From: Panorpa germanica
Lineage: Eukaryota; Arthropoda; Insecta; Mecoptera; Panorpidae
Direction: 5' to 3'
Assembly (NCBI GenBank): GCA_963678705.1
Contig: OY783209.1
Coordinates: forward strand, 16,368,001-16,432,000
Length of the DNA: 64,000 bases
The notes under the pieces are model-generated. The model saw only the letters and a list, made by a program, of their open reading frames with translations. It had not been told where the DNA came from and ran no database searches. The position numbers and the translations under genes are program-made. Positions 10,338 to 20,590 of this stretch are shown in pieces; position 1 is the first letter of the stretch, and every line of letters begins with the position of its first letter.

Positions 10338-12672
10338 CTATTAAAACAAGGTGGAGAATAAGAGGCATTAAATTGCATAGCAAAACATTTCTTAGGGTTC
10401 ATAAGGAGCCCTACACGTTTTGCTAGCATGCTTGTTATGTCAATAAGTTCCTGCAACTGCATGTTGTTGTTACCAATAAGAACGATGTCGTTTGCGTATG
10501 CAATGACCCTATGCTCAAGATTTGAGCCTTGTAGCTGACGTATTATAGGATCAATTGCTATGGTTAATAATAATCCACAAAGTGGACAACCCTGCTTTAT
10601 TCCGCTGTTCAAATTTATTGGTTCTGTATATCCGTTTGCTGTTAGAACTCTAGTTGTATTATTAGAGTAAATATCTTCAATAATACTTGCGAATGTGTTA
10701 CCAACACCTGCAGCAGTCAATGCATTTAACAATGCTTTATGTGGTATTGACCCGAATGCGTTAGCAAAGTCAATCCATGCAATGCATGTTTTGTTGATTT
10801 TCGAGGATTTTGCTTTTCTAATTATGGTTTGTAATATATAATTATTTTCAAAAACGACATTAAATGGCAGGAAACTTTTCTGGCACAAGTACATTATTAC
10901 TTACTAGCCAATCAGTGAGCCTAGATGTTAGTAGGCCAGTATATATTTTGTAAATTGTTCTACATATTGCAATTGGTCGTTAGTTAGTGATTTCTGCTTC
11001 ACTGCCTTTTTTTGTGGATTAGAATTATTGTTGAAATCTTCCAGGGTGACGGTACACGCTTATATTTTAAACAACAGTTTAAAATATGCGTCAGTATTTT
11101 GCAGCTTGGGTCTGCTGACCGCCAATGTCTATATGTTAATCGATCATCTCCAGGTGACGAGTTCTCAAATTTTCTTAATCTTATTGATACTTCAGGTGGT
11201 GTAAATTTCCTGATATTGATTGGCTCACGCGTATTATCCTCGATGGTTGGGTAAATGTCATTTGGATAATCCACAAAGGTCAGTGTTTTGGTGAAGTGGT
11301 TATGGATGTCGTCTTTACTTATTTGGCAGGTGGTGCATGCCTCACCTATTATTAATCGCATGGCTTGTCTACGATTCCTCTTATAGAGCTTTTGAATGAA
11401 TTTTGCGTCATTCACATCACCTAGATTTCTAGATTTTGCAACATAATTTGGGTCTCTTATTGGTAGCATAACAATTTTACCTGCCTCAATGGTAATTTCT
11501 GTTAAAGTCTGCTCAAAATTTTCCCAATTATAGGTGTTAATATTGCTGTTTAAGATATTTAGTAGTGAATCGTTAAATCCATTAAGTGGTGAGTCATCTG
11601 ATATGTCATCCGGGAGTCGTGGGAAAGTGTCATTTATAACTTCAGGTTCTTCGTCGATATCGGAATTGTTTATATCGGCTGCATAAGGGCTTAATGGCAT
11701 AGTAAAGTCTGAAGTTATACTGGCTATGCTTATTGACAATTGGGATGGTATATGTTGGGATTCAGTGATATGTGAGATGGTATTTATGATGGTATCCGGT
11801 ACTATACAGACCTCATTTGTATGCGCAATATCTAAAGGTGGAATTGTAGGTGATTGCACGTTATTAATAGACGTATTCACAGTAAGTTGTGGTGTTGTAG
11901 TCTCTATAAGGTTATTTGATGCAATTGATGTTACAGTATTTGGTTCTATATTTTGATTATTGTCGTTGTTGTTGTTATTGGTTGCAAGATTACGGCCATA
12001 ATACCTGCGCTTGCGTTGGCGCGTGTCTGGAGGGCTGATTTCAGACCCAGGTGGATTAATTTTACTTTCCAGATCACCTCTTATGTGTTTACGTTCGTGA
12101 TTGACGACACCCTGGTTTGATGGACAAGTGTATTCACAATATTTACATTTGAACCTAAATTGAACCAATGGCCTGTTATTTGTTAATTGTGGTGCTAAAC
12201 AGTATACCAGGTGCCAAGAGGGCTTGTTTGTAATTAAAGAGCGGCATATGTTACAGAAAAAGATGACGGTTTTTATTCTGGTTTCGTGTTGTTGCTCAAG
12301 GTGACGTTTGAGGTTTTGTTTAGATGTTGTCCAAGCGAAGCATTTGAACATTTTGTCACAGCCAGTTTCAGTGCAAGTCATTGCTTCAGGTGTTGGGAAA
12401 AAAATGGTTATTGCATCATTTTGTCTTGTAGGTTGGTTGTTTAAAATCAAATCAGAACTTAATACTATATTTACATCATTACTCTTATTTTTAGTGTTAT
12501 TATTAACATTATTACGATTTGTAGATTTAATTGATGACAAAGACGATTCTGAATTCGTGAAGTCAGGGTCTAATACTGAGTCATCGACACCTTCTTCAAA
12601 TGTGTAGTTTGAAGTTATTAATTCCGGGGATTTGGATGAGTTGGATGGTATGTTTCCTTTTTCACTTCCCGG
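10338..12672 (-). pseudogene. Family B R2-like protein: three zinc fingers and RT (B2)
   Basis: A 513-codon open segment (10999-12540) holds three N-terminal fingers: CCHH (C56, C61, H80, H85), CCHC (C96, C99, H110, C114) and CCHH (C132, C135, H148, H152). Such fingers bind the DNA target in R2-clade elements. An acidic Asn-rich linker and the start of the RT follow. The frame breaks at an A-run near 11005, again at a TAA in the TNWRPIA motif, and at about 10895. The remaining RT (10286-10894) has AWIDFANAFGSIPHKA and GIKQGCPLCG. Its active site is YAND instead of YADD, so a catalytic aspartate is lost. Confidence 0.85.
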
Positions 12673-13620
12673 GTGTTGAAATTAAATTAAAGTTTAAAAT
12701 GAACTGTCTAATGATTTTGAAATTTTGTTCAAGTTATGGTTCTCAAATGGAGCGCATGGTTGCGTTAAATTTAAGCTTACTGAGGCGAATGGTTTGATAC
12801 TGCTGAGAATAATTTTATTTAACAAATCCTTGTCGGAGTTATTTGTTAGATGAATTATTTGATTTTAATAACTTACGCATATGACCGGAAAGTATTACCT
12901 GAAAATAAATCTTCTGATTTGTTGCTTAAAATTGAACTTTTTGCATATTCTGATATTATTATTGAGCGTATTTTGTCATCATTTATTGTAGTACTATGAA
13001 TTTTGTTTGAAGTGGTATGTTTATTAACGCTTTTGTTTACATCTATATTTGTTTTAACTACGGTTTCTAAAAATAATTTGGAATTTGTATCTGAATCTGT
13101 TTGTTCAGATTGAGAACTGGAAATATTAGGAGAGAAAATGATTGAAGTTGATGAAAAAATAATGAAGAATAAAATTTTCTTGTTTTGACTAGAGTAATTT
13201 TGACACTTTTATTATAATTAATGGTTGAGTTTGATTCAGAAACAGTTTTTAATTTTTTATTTGAAGCTGAAATTTTAGTAGATATAATTTTAGGTACACT
13301 TTTGGGAACAATTTTAATTTTTTTAATATTAACCACCGGGGTATTGTTACGGGTACACTTTTTCACATTTGATTTACTTTTAATAGGGGTATTGTCACGG
13401 GGACACGTTTTAGAATTGAAACTTATATCAGTGTCAGAATTTGATCTAATACTTTTTAATTTACTATTAATTTTGTTTCTACTAAATGTTAAACACGGAA
13501 ACTTATTTGTACTTGACCGTGTACAAATACGCTTTGATGAAGACGTTGATGGTTCATTATTTGCTGAAATAGTAACTTTTTTCGTTGGAATAACACGTGA
13601 TAATCTAACAATATAATCAA
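12673..13620 (-). pseudogene. N-terminal coding region of family B protein (B2)
   Basis: Upstream of the zinc fingers the minus strand continues as a Ser/Asn/Lys-rich open frame from HNVDYIVRLSRV near 13620. It includes a two-copy internal repeat (KTCPRDNTP and KCTRNNTP) and a stretch around LNLTQPCAPFENHN near 12760. Two deletions (about 12672 and 13180) and resulting frame changes interrupt it. The equivalent region in B3-B5 is open in pieces directly upstream of MIFSSNSKFENS. I recognise no domain in it. The continuity suggests that the family B protein is much longer than its zinc-finger/RT/endonuclease core. Confidence 0.6.
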
Positions 13621-14267
13621 CATTGTGGGCGGTTCCATTTTTTTGGATGCCATACGTGTGACTCTTTTGGACATGTCTGTAATTTAATGTTGAAGATATA
13701 CAAAGATTTAAAGATATACAATTGACGAGGAATGTCTGTATTGCTTTTCACTGCGTGGTAACTGTGTCTTGTAGTGAGATCACCAGACAGGAAGTTACCG
13801 TTGGTGAAAAAAGGTGTTCGGAAAATGTAAAAAAAATTTTCGAATGTTGTCCGGGTATTAGGCCGCACGCGCAGGGAGATACCGCCACCAGTACTCCAAA
13901 AAATAACTAGTCTGCTACGGCCTGTTTTGAAAATACTCTTCTAATGTGCAATGCAGAAGTATTTTGTGATTAAGTGGTTTACAAAAAAGGAAGTGTAAAC
14001 AGTCCCTAGTTTGTAAATGTCACGTGTAAGGTGGAAGGAATACTAGGTGATAGCAGTGTGAAGAGTTATGTTGGAATTGTTGGCGGTACAAGGACAATCT
14101 GTGGCTATGCCAGCAAGGATTCAAGTACCCCCAGTGTGCGTGATGTGGTGACTGGTCAAGGAGGTTTGCCCTTGGTGTGTCTGTATGGCATTACAGGGAC
14201 TATGGTCACCTCGTAGTGTCACCTCAAAGCCCCAGGCAAGATCTACAAAAAAGTAATCTGTTCTACA

Positions 14268-14321
14268 ATCAGCCTCAAATCCTGGTCCTACCGAAGTAGG
14301 ACTTTTCATCAAAAGGCTGAT
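14268..14321 (-). other. 5'-terminal double stem of the family B leader (B2)
   Basis: On the minus strand ATCAGCCT (14321-14314) can pair with AGGCTGAT (14275-14268). Inside it GTCCTAC-TTCG-GTAGGAC (14302-14285) forms a perfect 7-bp stem with a UUCG loop. The two helices flank an asymmetric internal loop. It sits at the extreme 5' end of the element, where R2 elements are known to carry HDV-like self-cleaving ribozymes. I could not fit it to the HDV or hammerhead fold by eye. Confidence 0.55.
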
Positions 14322-15909
14322 AAGAATCTTAAAAAAAAAATTAAAATTAAAATAGAACTATTTAAAATAATAAAGTAAAGTTTAACTCTCACAATTTTAC
14401 TATTTAAAATAATAAAGTAAAATTTAACACTCACAATTTTACTAATTCAAAATTAGCTCTCACATATAAAATATTATTCATATTCTATATAAGTTTTCTT
14501 GTGTTCCCGATTTTTTCGTAAAAATAAATAAATCTGTTATAATTATTATAATCTATTATTATAATCTCTAATAAATCTATTTATTTTACCAATTCGATTT
14601 TGTTGTTGTCTATTGCTGTCTCTGTTGCTTTGTCGTTGTTTATTGATTGATGTTGGATGTTGGATATTGAATATTTATTATATTATTGAAGGGTTTTGTT
14701 GGATATTGAAAATTAAGAAATGACTAAAGAAATATACTGAGCCTATACTGAGAGACTTATCATTATGTTTTGATTGTATCAACCGGCGTTGCCGTATGTG
14801 GTAAATTTAGTAAATAAGTGTATGTGTAATGTGAGACTGTCGTAGCAATTACCGTTGTCTACAAATTACTTATAAAGAGTCGTAATGAAATAATTTTAAC
14901 TTCAATAAAAATAACATATGCTGCTAATGTCTAAGCAAAATATTCGTTAAAAGATATAATTAAAATTAAGTAACTCCAGAGTGATATTATTATTTAAACA
15001 TTTTAAAGATACAATTTCCGTACAAGCTAATTTCGTGAGCATAACGTAACCATTCGAAATCGTAACAATCTGCGTATGTTAATAATATAATAAAAATAAA
15101 ATATGACAAATAACTTAACACTTAATACAAATAGTTAATATAACCAAACCGCTGCCAAATTGTTTCTAGTAAAAGGCATTCTGCTATTCCAAATATTGTT
15201 ACCGCCCAAATGATTTAAGGCAAAACACTTCGCTATAATAAATAATAGTTTACGTTTGATAATTATAATTATTCCATCATCAACATTGTTGTCGCAGATG
15301 TATATTATATATATCAAACTTATAAATCAATTTAGTTAGTAGTACTTATCGTTGTCGTAGAACCATAGTTTATTACATTATTATACAAACTAAATGTATC
15401 GCTGCAATACAATCAATTTAGTTAGTAGAATTCATCGTTGTCGTAGAACGTAGTATATCGCACTATTACATAAACCAATTTTATCGTTGCAATACAATCA
15501 ATTAAGTTAGTAGAATTCATCGTTGTCGTAGAACCTAGTATATCGCATTATTATACAAACCAAACGTATCGTTGCAATACAATTAATTTAGTTAGTAGAG
15601 TTCATCGTTGTCGTAGAACCTAGTATATCGCATTATTACATAAACCAAACTTATCGGCGCAATACAATCAATTTAGTTAGTATATAGCATTATTGTCTAG
15701 TTCAAACTTACCGTCACAATACAATAGATATAGATATTGGAACCATTGTTGTAGTATAACACCACAAATTATTCGTAGTAACAAGAAATATTATATTTCT
15801 CGGTCAAGTTAACAAATCATACAGTCCACTTTAAATCTAAGACTTAAGCGACCAACCGAAAACACTTCAATAATTTTAGAGCAGTAAGAGGTCGCATACG
15901 TCGTGTACA
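14322..15909. other. AT-rich spacer between B2 and B3
   Basis: No convincing gene is present. The sequence is AT-rich with short near-repeats such as ACTATTTAAAATAATAAAGTAA at about 14358 and 14399, a TTG/GTT-rich tract at about 14600-14670 and the minisatellite at 15327-15725. It separates the left, older B1/B2 subfamily region from the tandem array starting with B3. It may be original host sequence. Confidence 0.5.
15327..15725 (+). repeat. Minisatellite, about 85-bp unit, 4.6 copies
   Basis: Units start at 15327, 15413, 15498, 15583 and 15668, giving periods of 86, 85, 85 and 85 bp. Each begins TCAATTTAGTTAGTA, contains CATCGTTGTCGTAGAACC and ends GCAATACAA. The last copy is shortened. 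No coding potential is apparent. Confidence 0.9.
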
Positions 15910-16267
15910 ATTCTCGAGATTCACTATAGACATGTCTAGAAAAATTGCTAAACTTAAAAATTAAATTGTATCTCATTGAATTTGCTTAAGATATTTAGAT
16001 ACATTGTAAAATTTTTAAAGTATTTCATTTATATATGTTCAATAGATGTTCATTGAGGAATTCAGTGGTGGTAGAGCTGTTCCTAAGATGCGAAGAGTTC
16101 TAGAAGTTCTGGAAGTATTATTGGTGATTCTCGAAGGATGTGCAAAATATAAAAGGTACTATTTTGTTTGTTGTAGATTGTTGCCAAATATATTATGCTT
16201 GTTACGTATATGGCTTACCTTGCGTTTATGTATAGGTATTGCCGTTGATGGTATTGTATGACATGTT

Positions 16268-19201
16268 TTATTGCACGTTGTTGCCGAAGACAGGAATAGA
16301 TTGCCTATTACCTGTTATGTGCCAGATGTATATGCCTCTTAAATGAAGAATGGTTTCTGACACCGCCAATTTACGTAGTATTTTTGCGTATGACTTGATA
16401 CATAGGGTTTTAAGAAAATTGTCCTTATATGGGTAGCATGAACCAAGTGATCCTACAATCAGTGGTATGATCTGTACGCTCTGGAATCTATCTGCAAGTT
16501 CTTGTCTTATGTTCTCGTACTTTTTCAGTTTGTTTCTGCGTGCCTTTTCCAATGCTTCGAAGCGATTCTCGAATGGTATTGTTACATCTATTATAAAACA
16601 TGACTCACTTATAAAGAGTACGAGGTCTGGTCTTAGGTTATCTCTACCAATTCCCTGGTTTTCCGACATAATAGAGAAATTGCGGCCAATTGCAGCGTTC
16701 TTAATTCTCTTCAGAAACGCATTGTGTCGGTCGGTGTAAGAGGAGCCATATTTTTGTAAGCAACAGTTTAGAACGTGTCCTAATGTTTCCTTGGCCTTTT
16801 TGCACACTCTACATAATTGCTCGTTTTCAGGGAGCCATGGCATTGCTCCATAAAGTTTCACGAGATTCAAACGAGCTTTATAAATGAATTGCCATTCGAC
16901 AAACCTGGTGTATTGCGCGTCATTTATAAAATGGAAGCTAGCCTGGTGTTTTGAGACGCATTCCATTGTTTTACCCTGGCTTTTCAGTTTATGTAGAGTT
17001 TTTGTATGTTGCTTTCTGTCAATAGTTCGGAGTATTTTCATAGTGTTACAACGTTGGGGTTCTCTGATAAAAGTTTCACCGTGGTTTAGAGAAACACCCT
17101 CGGTTTTCAAGTTCCAATTTACCGTTATGCGTCTTGATGCCATTCTCGCTCTCGTCCAGGTGTTGGCTGTTGATGTTTCTGGAGCCCAAAATATTCCTTC
17201 TATCTCGCCTGATAGGTTAGTACCTTTATCTTCGTTTGAAGGTGGAGCGCGAAGTCTGCTGATATACGTGTCAGTAAGTTCTTTCATTGCCAATTTGGAT
17301 ATAATGGTGTCTTTAGATTTTAGAAGCTTGTATGCATTATCAATGAGTAATATGTCACTATCCGTTGCTGTATTTGGAATTCCGATACAACCCTGTCTCG
17401 AGTAGCCATATAGATAGTTGGAGGATGCTTTTTGCGGAATATATAGTGACTTTTTGATAAGTGGCCTCATCTTATTGTCCAGTTGTTCCCACATGGTCTT
17501 GGTGGAAGAACCAACTCGCATTAAGAAATTACATGCAGGGTACATGAATGTTTTTAAAGCATTAATGCGTTGCCATGGCGCGAGTTTACATGACATGATG
17601 TTTTGGCCAATTGCAGCGATGGCTTTGGTGTCAGTGTTTCTTGGTAGTATATTTAAGCCAACAGGGGCGTCTAATGATCTCTCAATGTCATCCTCTTTCA
17701 AGTTACGTATATTGGTATTATTGATGTTAAAACAAGGTGGAGAATTTGAGGCATTAAATTGCATAGCTAAACATTTCTTAGGATTAATAAGGAGCCCTAC
17801 ACGTTTTGCTAGCATGCTTGTTTTGTCAATAAGTTCTTGTAACTGAATGTTGTTGTTACCAATAAGGATGACGTCGTCTGCGTACGCAATGACCCTATGC
17901 TCAAGATTTGAGCCTTGTAGCTGACGTATTATAGAATCAATTGCGATGTTAAATAGTAAGCCACTCAGTGGGCAACCCTGTTTTATTCTGCTGTTTAAAT
18001 TTATTGGTTCTGTATATCCGTTTGCTGTTAGAACTCTAGTTGTATTATTTAAGTAGATATCTTCAATAATACTTACGAAGGTGTTACCAGCACCTGCAGC
18101 AGCCAATGCATTTAATAATGCTTTATGTGGTATTGACCCGAATGCGTTAGCAAAGTCAATCCATCCAATGCATGTTTTGTTGACTTTCGATGATTTTCGA
18201 GGATTCCAGGGTGACGGTACACGCTTATATTTTAAACAACAGTTTAAAATATGTGTCAGAATTTTACAGCTTGGGTCTGCTGACCGCCAATGCCTATATG
18301 TTAGTCGGTCAACTCCTGGTGACGAATTCTCAAATTTTCTCAATCTTATTGAGACTTCATGTGGTGTGAATTTTCTGGTATTGATTGGTTCACGCGTGTT
18401 ATCCTCGATGGTTGGGTATATGTCATTTGGATAATCCACAAAGGTCAGTGTTTTGGTAAAATGGTTGTGGATGTCGTCTTTGCTTATTTGGCAGGTGGTG
18501 ATTGCCTCACCTATTATTAATCGCATGGCTTGTCTACGGTTTCCCTTATACAATTTTTGAATGAATTTAGCATCATATATATCACCTAAATTTCTAGATT
18601 TTGCAACATAATTTGGGTCTCTTATTGGTAGTTTAACAATTTTACCTGCCTCAGTGGTAATTTCTGTTAAAGTCTGCTCAAAGTTTTCCCAATTATGGGT
18701 GTTGATATTACTGTTCAAAATCTTTAATAGCGAATCACTAAAACCATTAAGTAGTGAGTCATCCGATATGTCATCCGGGAGTTGTTGAAAATTGTCATTT
18801 ATAACTTGATGTTCTTCGTCTATATCCGAGTTGTTTATATCGGCTGCGTGAGGGCTTAGTGGCATGGAAAAATCTGAAATTATACTGTTAACGCTTGTTG
18901 ACAATTGGGATGGTATAAGTTGCGATTCAGTGACTTGTGGAATGGCGTTTAATATGGTTTCTGGTACTATATGAACCTCATTTGTATGCGCAATATCTAA
19001 AGGTGGAATTATAGGTAATGGTATAATAGTAGACGTATTCACAGTAACTTGCGTTGTTATATTCTCTATATTGTTATTTGATGCAATTGATGGTGTAGTA
19101 CTTGTTTGTTCTATATTTTGATTATTGTCGTTGTTGTTATTGGTTGCACGATTACGGCCATAATATCTGCGCTTGCGTTGGCGCGTGTCTCGAAAGCTCA
19201 T
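16268..19201 (-). CDS. Internally deleted R2-like RT/endonuclease ORF, 977 codons (B3)
   Basis: This is the longest uninterrupted frame in the window. From MSFRDTRQRK it runs through an Asn-rich linker and the RT start (SSPGVDRLTYRHW, about 293-305). At residue 333 (PSPWN) it jumps in frame to the KSSKVNKTC segment, so about 80-90 residues covering RT motifs 0-2 are missing compared with B2. It continues with IGWIDFANAFGSIPH, YADD at 440-443, a CCHC knuckle (C797, C800, H809, C814) and the endonuclease (P858-D859, D872, then Lys near 892). The upstream zinc fingers are cut off by a TAG. The RT is unlikely to work without motifs 0-2, but the nuclease half is complete. Confidence 0.85.
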   Translation of the reverse strand: MSFRDTRQRKRRYYGRNRATNNNNDNNQNIEQTSTTPSIASNNNIENITTQVTVNTSTIIPLPIIPPLDIAHTNEVHIVPETILNAIPQVTESQLIPSQLSTSVNSIISDFSMPLSPHAADINNSDIDEEHQVINDNFQQLPDDISDDSLLNGFSDSLLKILNSNINTHNWENFEQTLTEITTEAGKIVKLPIRDPNYVAKSRNLGDIYDAKFIQKLYKGNRRQAMRLIIGEAITTCQISKDDIHNHFTKTLTFVDYPNDIYPTIEDNTREPINTRKFTPHEVSIRLRKFENSSPGVDRLTYRHWRSADPSCKILTHILNCCLKYKRVPSPWNPRKSSKVNKTCIGWIDFANAFGSIPHKALLNALAAAGAGNTFVSIIEDIYLNNTTRVLTANGYTEPINLNSRIKQGCPLSGLLFNIAIDSIIRQLQGSNLEHRVIAYADDVILIGNNNIQLQELIDKTSMLAKRVGLLINPKKCLAMQFNASNSPPCFNINNTNIRNLKEDDIERSLDAPVGLNILPRNTDTKAIAAIGQNIMSCKLAPWQRINALKTFMYPACNFLMRVGSSTKTMWEQLDNKMRPLIKKSLYIPQKASSNYLYGYSRQGCIGIPNTATDSDILLIDNAYKLLKSKDTIISKLAMKELTDTYISRLRAPPSNEDKGTNLSGEIEGIFWAPETSTANTWTRARMASRRITVNWNLKTEGVSLNHGETFIREPQRCNTMKILRTIDRKQHTKTLHKLKSQGKTMECVSKHQASFHFINDAQYTRFVEWQFIYKARLNLVKLYGAMPWLPENEQLCRVCKKAKETLGHVLNCCLQKYGSSYTDRHNAFLKRIKNAAIGRNFSIMSENQGIGRDNLRPDLVLFISESCFIIDVTIPFENRFEALEKARRNKLKKYENIRQELADRFQSVQIIPLIVGSLGSCYPYKDNFLKTLCIKSYAKILRKLAVSETILHLRGIYIWHITGNRQSIPVFGNNVQ

Positions 19202-20427
19202 TTCAGACCCAGGTGGATTAATTTTACTTTCCAGATCACCTCTTATGTGTTTACGTTCGTGATTGACGACACCCTGGTTCTATGGGCAAGTATATTCGCA
19301 ATATTTACATTTGAACCTAAATTGAACCAATGGCCTGTTGTTTGTTGGTAGTGGTGCTAAGCAATATACCAGATACCAAGAGGGCTTGATTGTAATTACA
19401 GAGTGGCATATGTTACAGAAAAAGATGACGTTTTTTATTCTGGTTTGATGTTGTTTGCTCAAGGTGACGTTTGAGATTTTGCAGTTTCAGTACAAGTTAT
19501 TGCTTCAGGTGTTGGAAAATAGATGGTTAATGCATCTTTTTGTCTGGTAGGTTGGTTGTTAAGAATCAAGTCAGAACTAAGTACTATATTTGCATCATTG
19601 TTATTTATGTTGTTGTTAGCGTTATTAACGTTATTATGATTTACTGACTTAATTGAGGACGAAGATGATTCTGAGTTTGAGAAATCGGGATCAATTACTG
19701 AATTGTCAACACTTTCTTCAAATGTGTTGTTTGCAGTTGTTAATTCCGGGGATTTGGATAGGTTAGAAGGAATGTCTCCTTTTTCACTTCCTGGTAATAT
19801 AGCGACATTACTGATGGCGTTTGTCGCATTTGTTGCCTTCAAGTCAACCCATCCAGCATCCAAATGAAACATGTCATCAGTAATGTCACCACTTTTCCTT
19901 GGTTGGATCGTGATGAGGTCACACAGCGGGATGGTAATTGGCTGGGGAGATCCAAGTGACTGGGAAAGGGGAGGATCCTCCGAATTAATTCCAGACCTCT
20001 TGGAGTTAGTAATTGAATAAATTTCAAAAGACTTTGTCAGTCTTTTAGGTTTCACCAAATAAATTGGTGGCACTATATTGCCTTTCTCTATACTTTTGGT
20101 AATATTTTTATTCTTCAAACGCGTGTCTAATAATTTTATAAGTTTAGCAAGATCGGTTTTAACGTTTTTGACTACTTTATCTTCTAAAATCTCAAATCTG
20201 TAATTAGTTTGCCTTACAGGTAACTCTTTACAGGTTGGAGATTTTATTATATTTTGGACACTATTTTGCGTATTGCTTTTATTGTTAAACATTTTGTCAC
20301 GATCAATTGATTGATCCAATTTTTTTAACTTTTGTATGAATTTTCAAATTTTGAATTTGATGAAAATATCATTTCTGGACAGTTAATTAATTTTCTTACA
20401 ATTTTGTCTTTTGGTAAAAGATTAACT
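19202..20427 (-). pseudogene. Family B N-terminal and zinc-finger region, disrupted (B3)
   Basis: Zinc finger 3 is read as CKYCEYTCP followed by TAG where B2 has Ser. Finger 2 (CNICHSVITIKPSWYLVYC) has Tyr in place of the His of B2. Finger 1 is destroyed by a roughly 46-bp deletion that also shifts the frame (CTETAKSQTSP). Upstream a 286-codon open segment (19459-20319) is Ser/Asn/Lys-rich and contains LINCPEM/IFSSNSK-type sequence near its start in sister copies. The insertion at 20428 separates it from the rest of the N-terminus at 21926-22540. Confidence 0.8.
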
Positions 20428-20460
20428 GGACGCTGTTATGCATTCATGTGTCAAGCGCCA
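20428..20460 (+). repeat. Left terminal inverted repeat of the DNA transposon
   Basis: This 33-bp sequence is the exact reverse complement of 21893-21925. It starts GGACGCTG and its inner part is TGTGTCAAGCGCCA. Perfect identity of the two ends suggests recent movement. Confidence 0.92.
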
Positions 20461-20590
20461 AAATATTAAAAATTGAGTTAAGCACGAAATGTTGTTTCTA
20501 ATACAATAAATAAAAATATTTTTTATGAACTATGTCATAAAAAAATTTGCATTCGATGTAAAAGCTTAAACTTATTATTACAATATCTCA

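Larger units (their letters stand above)
10338..14321 (-). mobile_element. R2-like retrotransposon, family B, copy B2 (3'-truncated, best N-terminus)
   Basis: The 5' end lies at about 14321 with the terminal stem-loop and a roughly 700-bp leader (13621-14321). Then come the N-terminal coding region, three zinc fingers and the RT up to about 10338, where homology stops in the RT thumb. It is the most complete guide to the N-terminus of family B because it lacks the shared deletions of B3-B5. It carries its own internal deletion of roughly 660 bp at about 12672, relative to B4 30134-30795. Confidence 0.85.

Noticed and set aside
14268-14321. Hammerhead ribozyme at the R2-like 5' end (TTGATGA and a GTCC/GGAC stem in minus orientation)
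   Set aside because: The stem does not follow CTGATGA directly and no GAAA follows it. A1 lacks the TGATGA altogether. The catalytic core cannot be drawn.
15327-15725. CRISPR-like array
   Set aside because: The repeats are contiguous 85-bp units without unique spacers, in a eukaryotic context with no cas genes.
16884-17846. Plus-strand open frames of 173 and 142 codons within B3 (and equivalents in B4, B5, B1)
   Set aside because: They are antisense shadows of the RT/thumb region. Their sequence tracks the minus-strand gene exactly and shows no domain.
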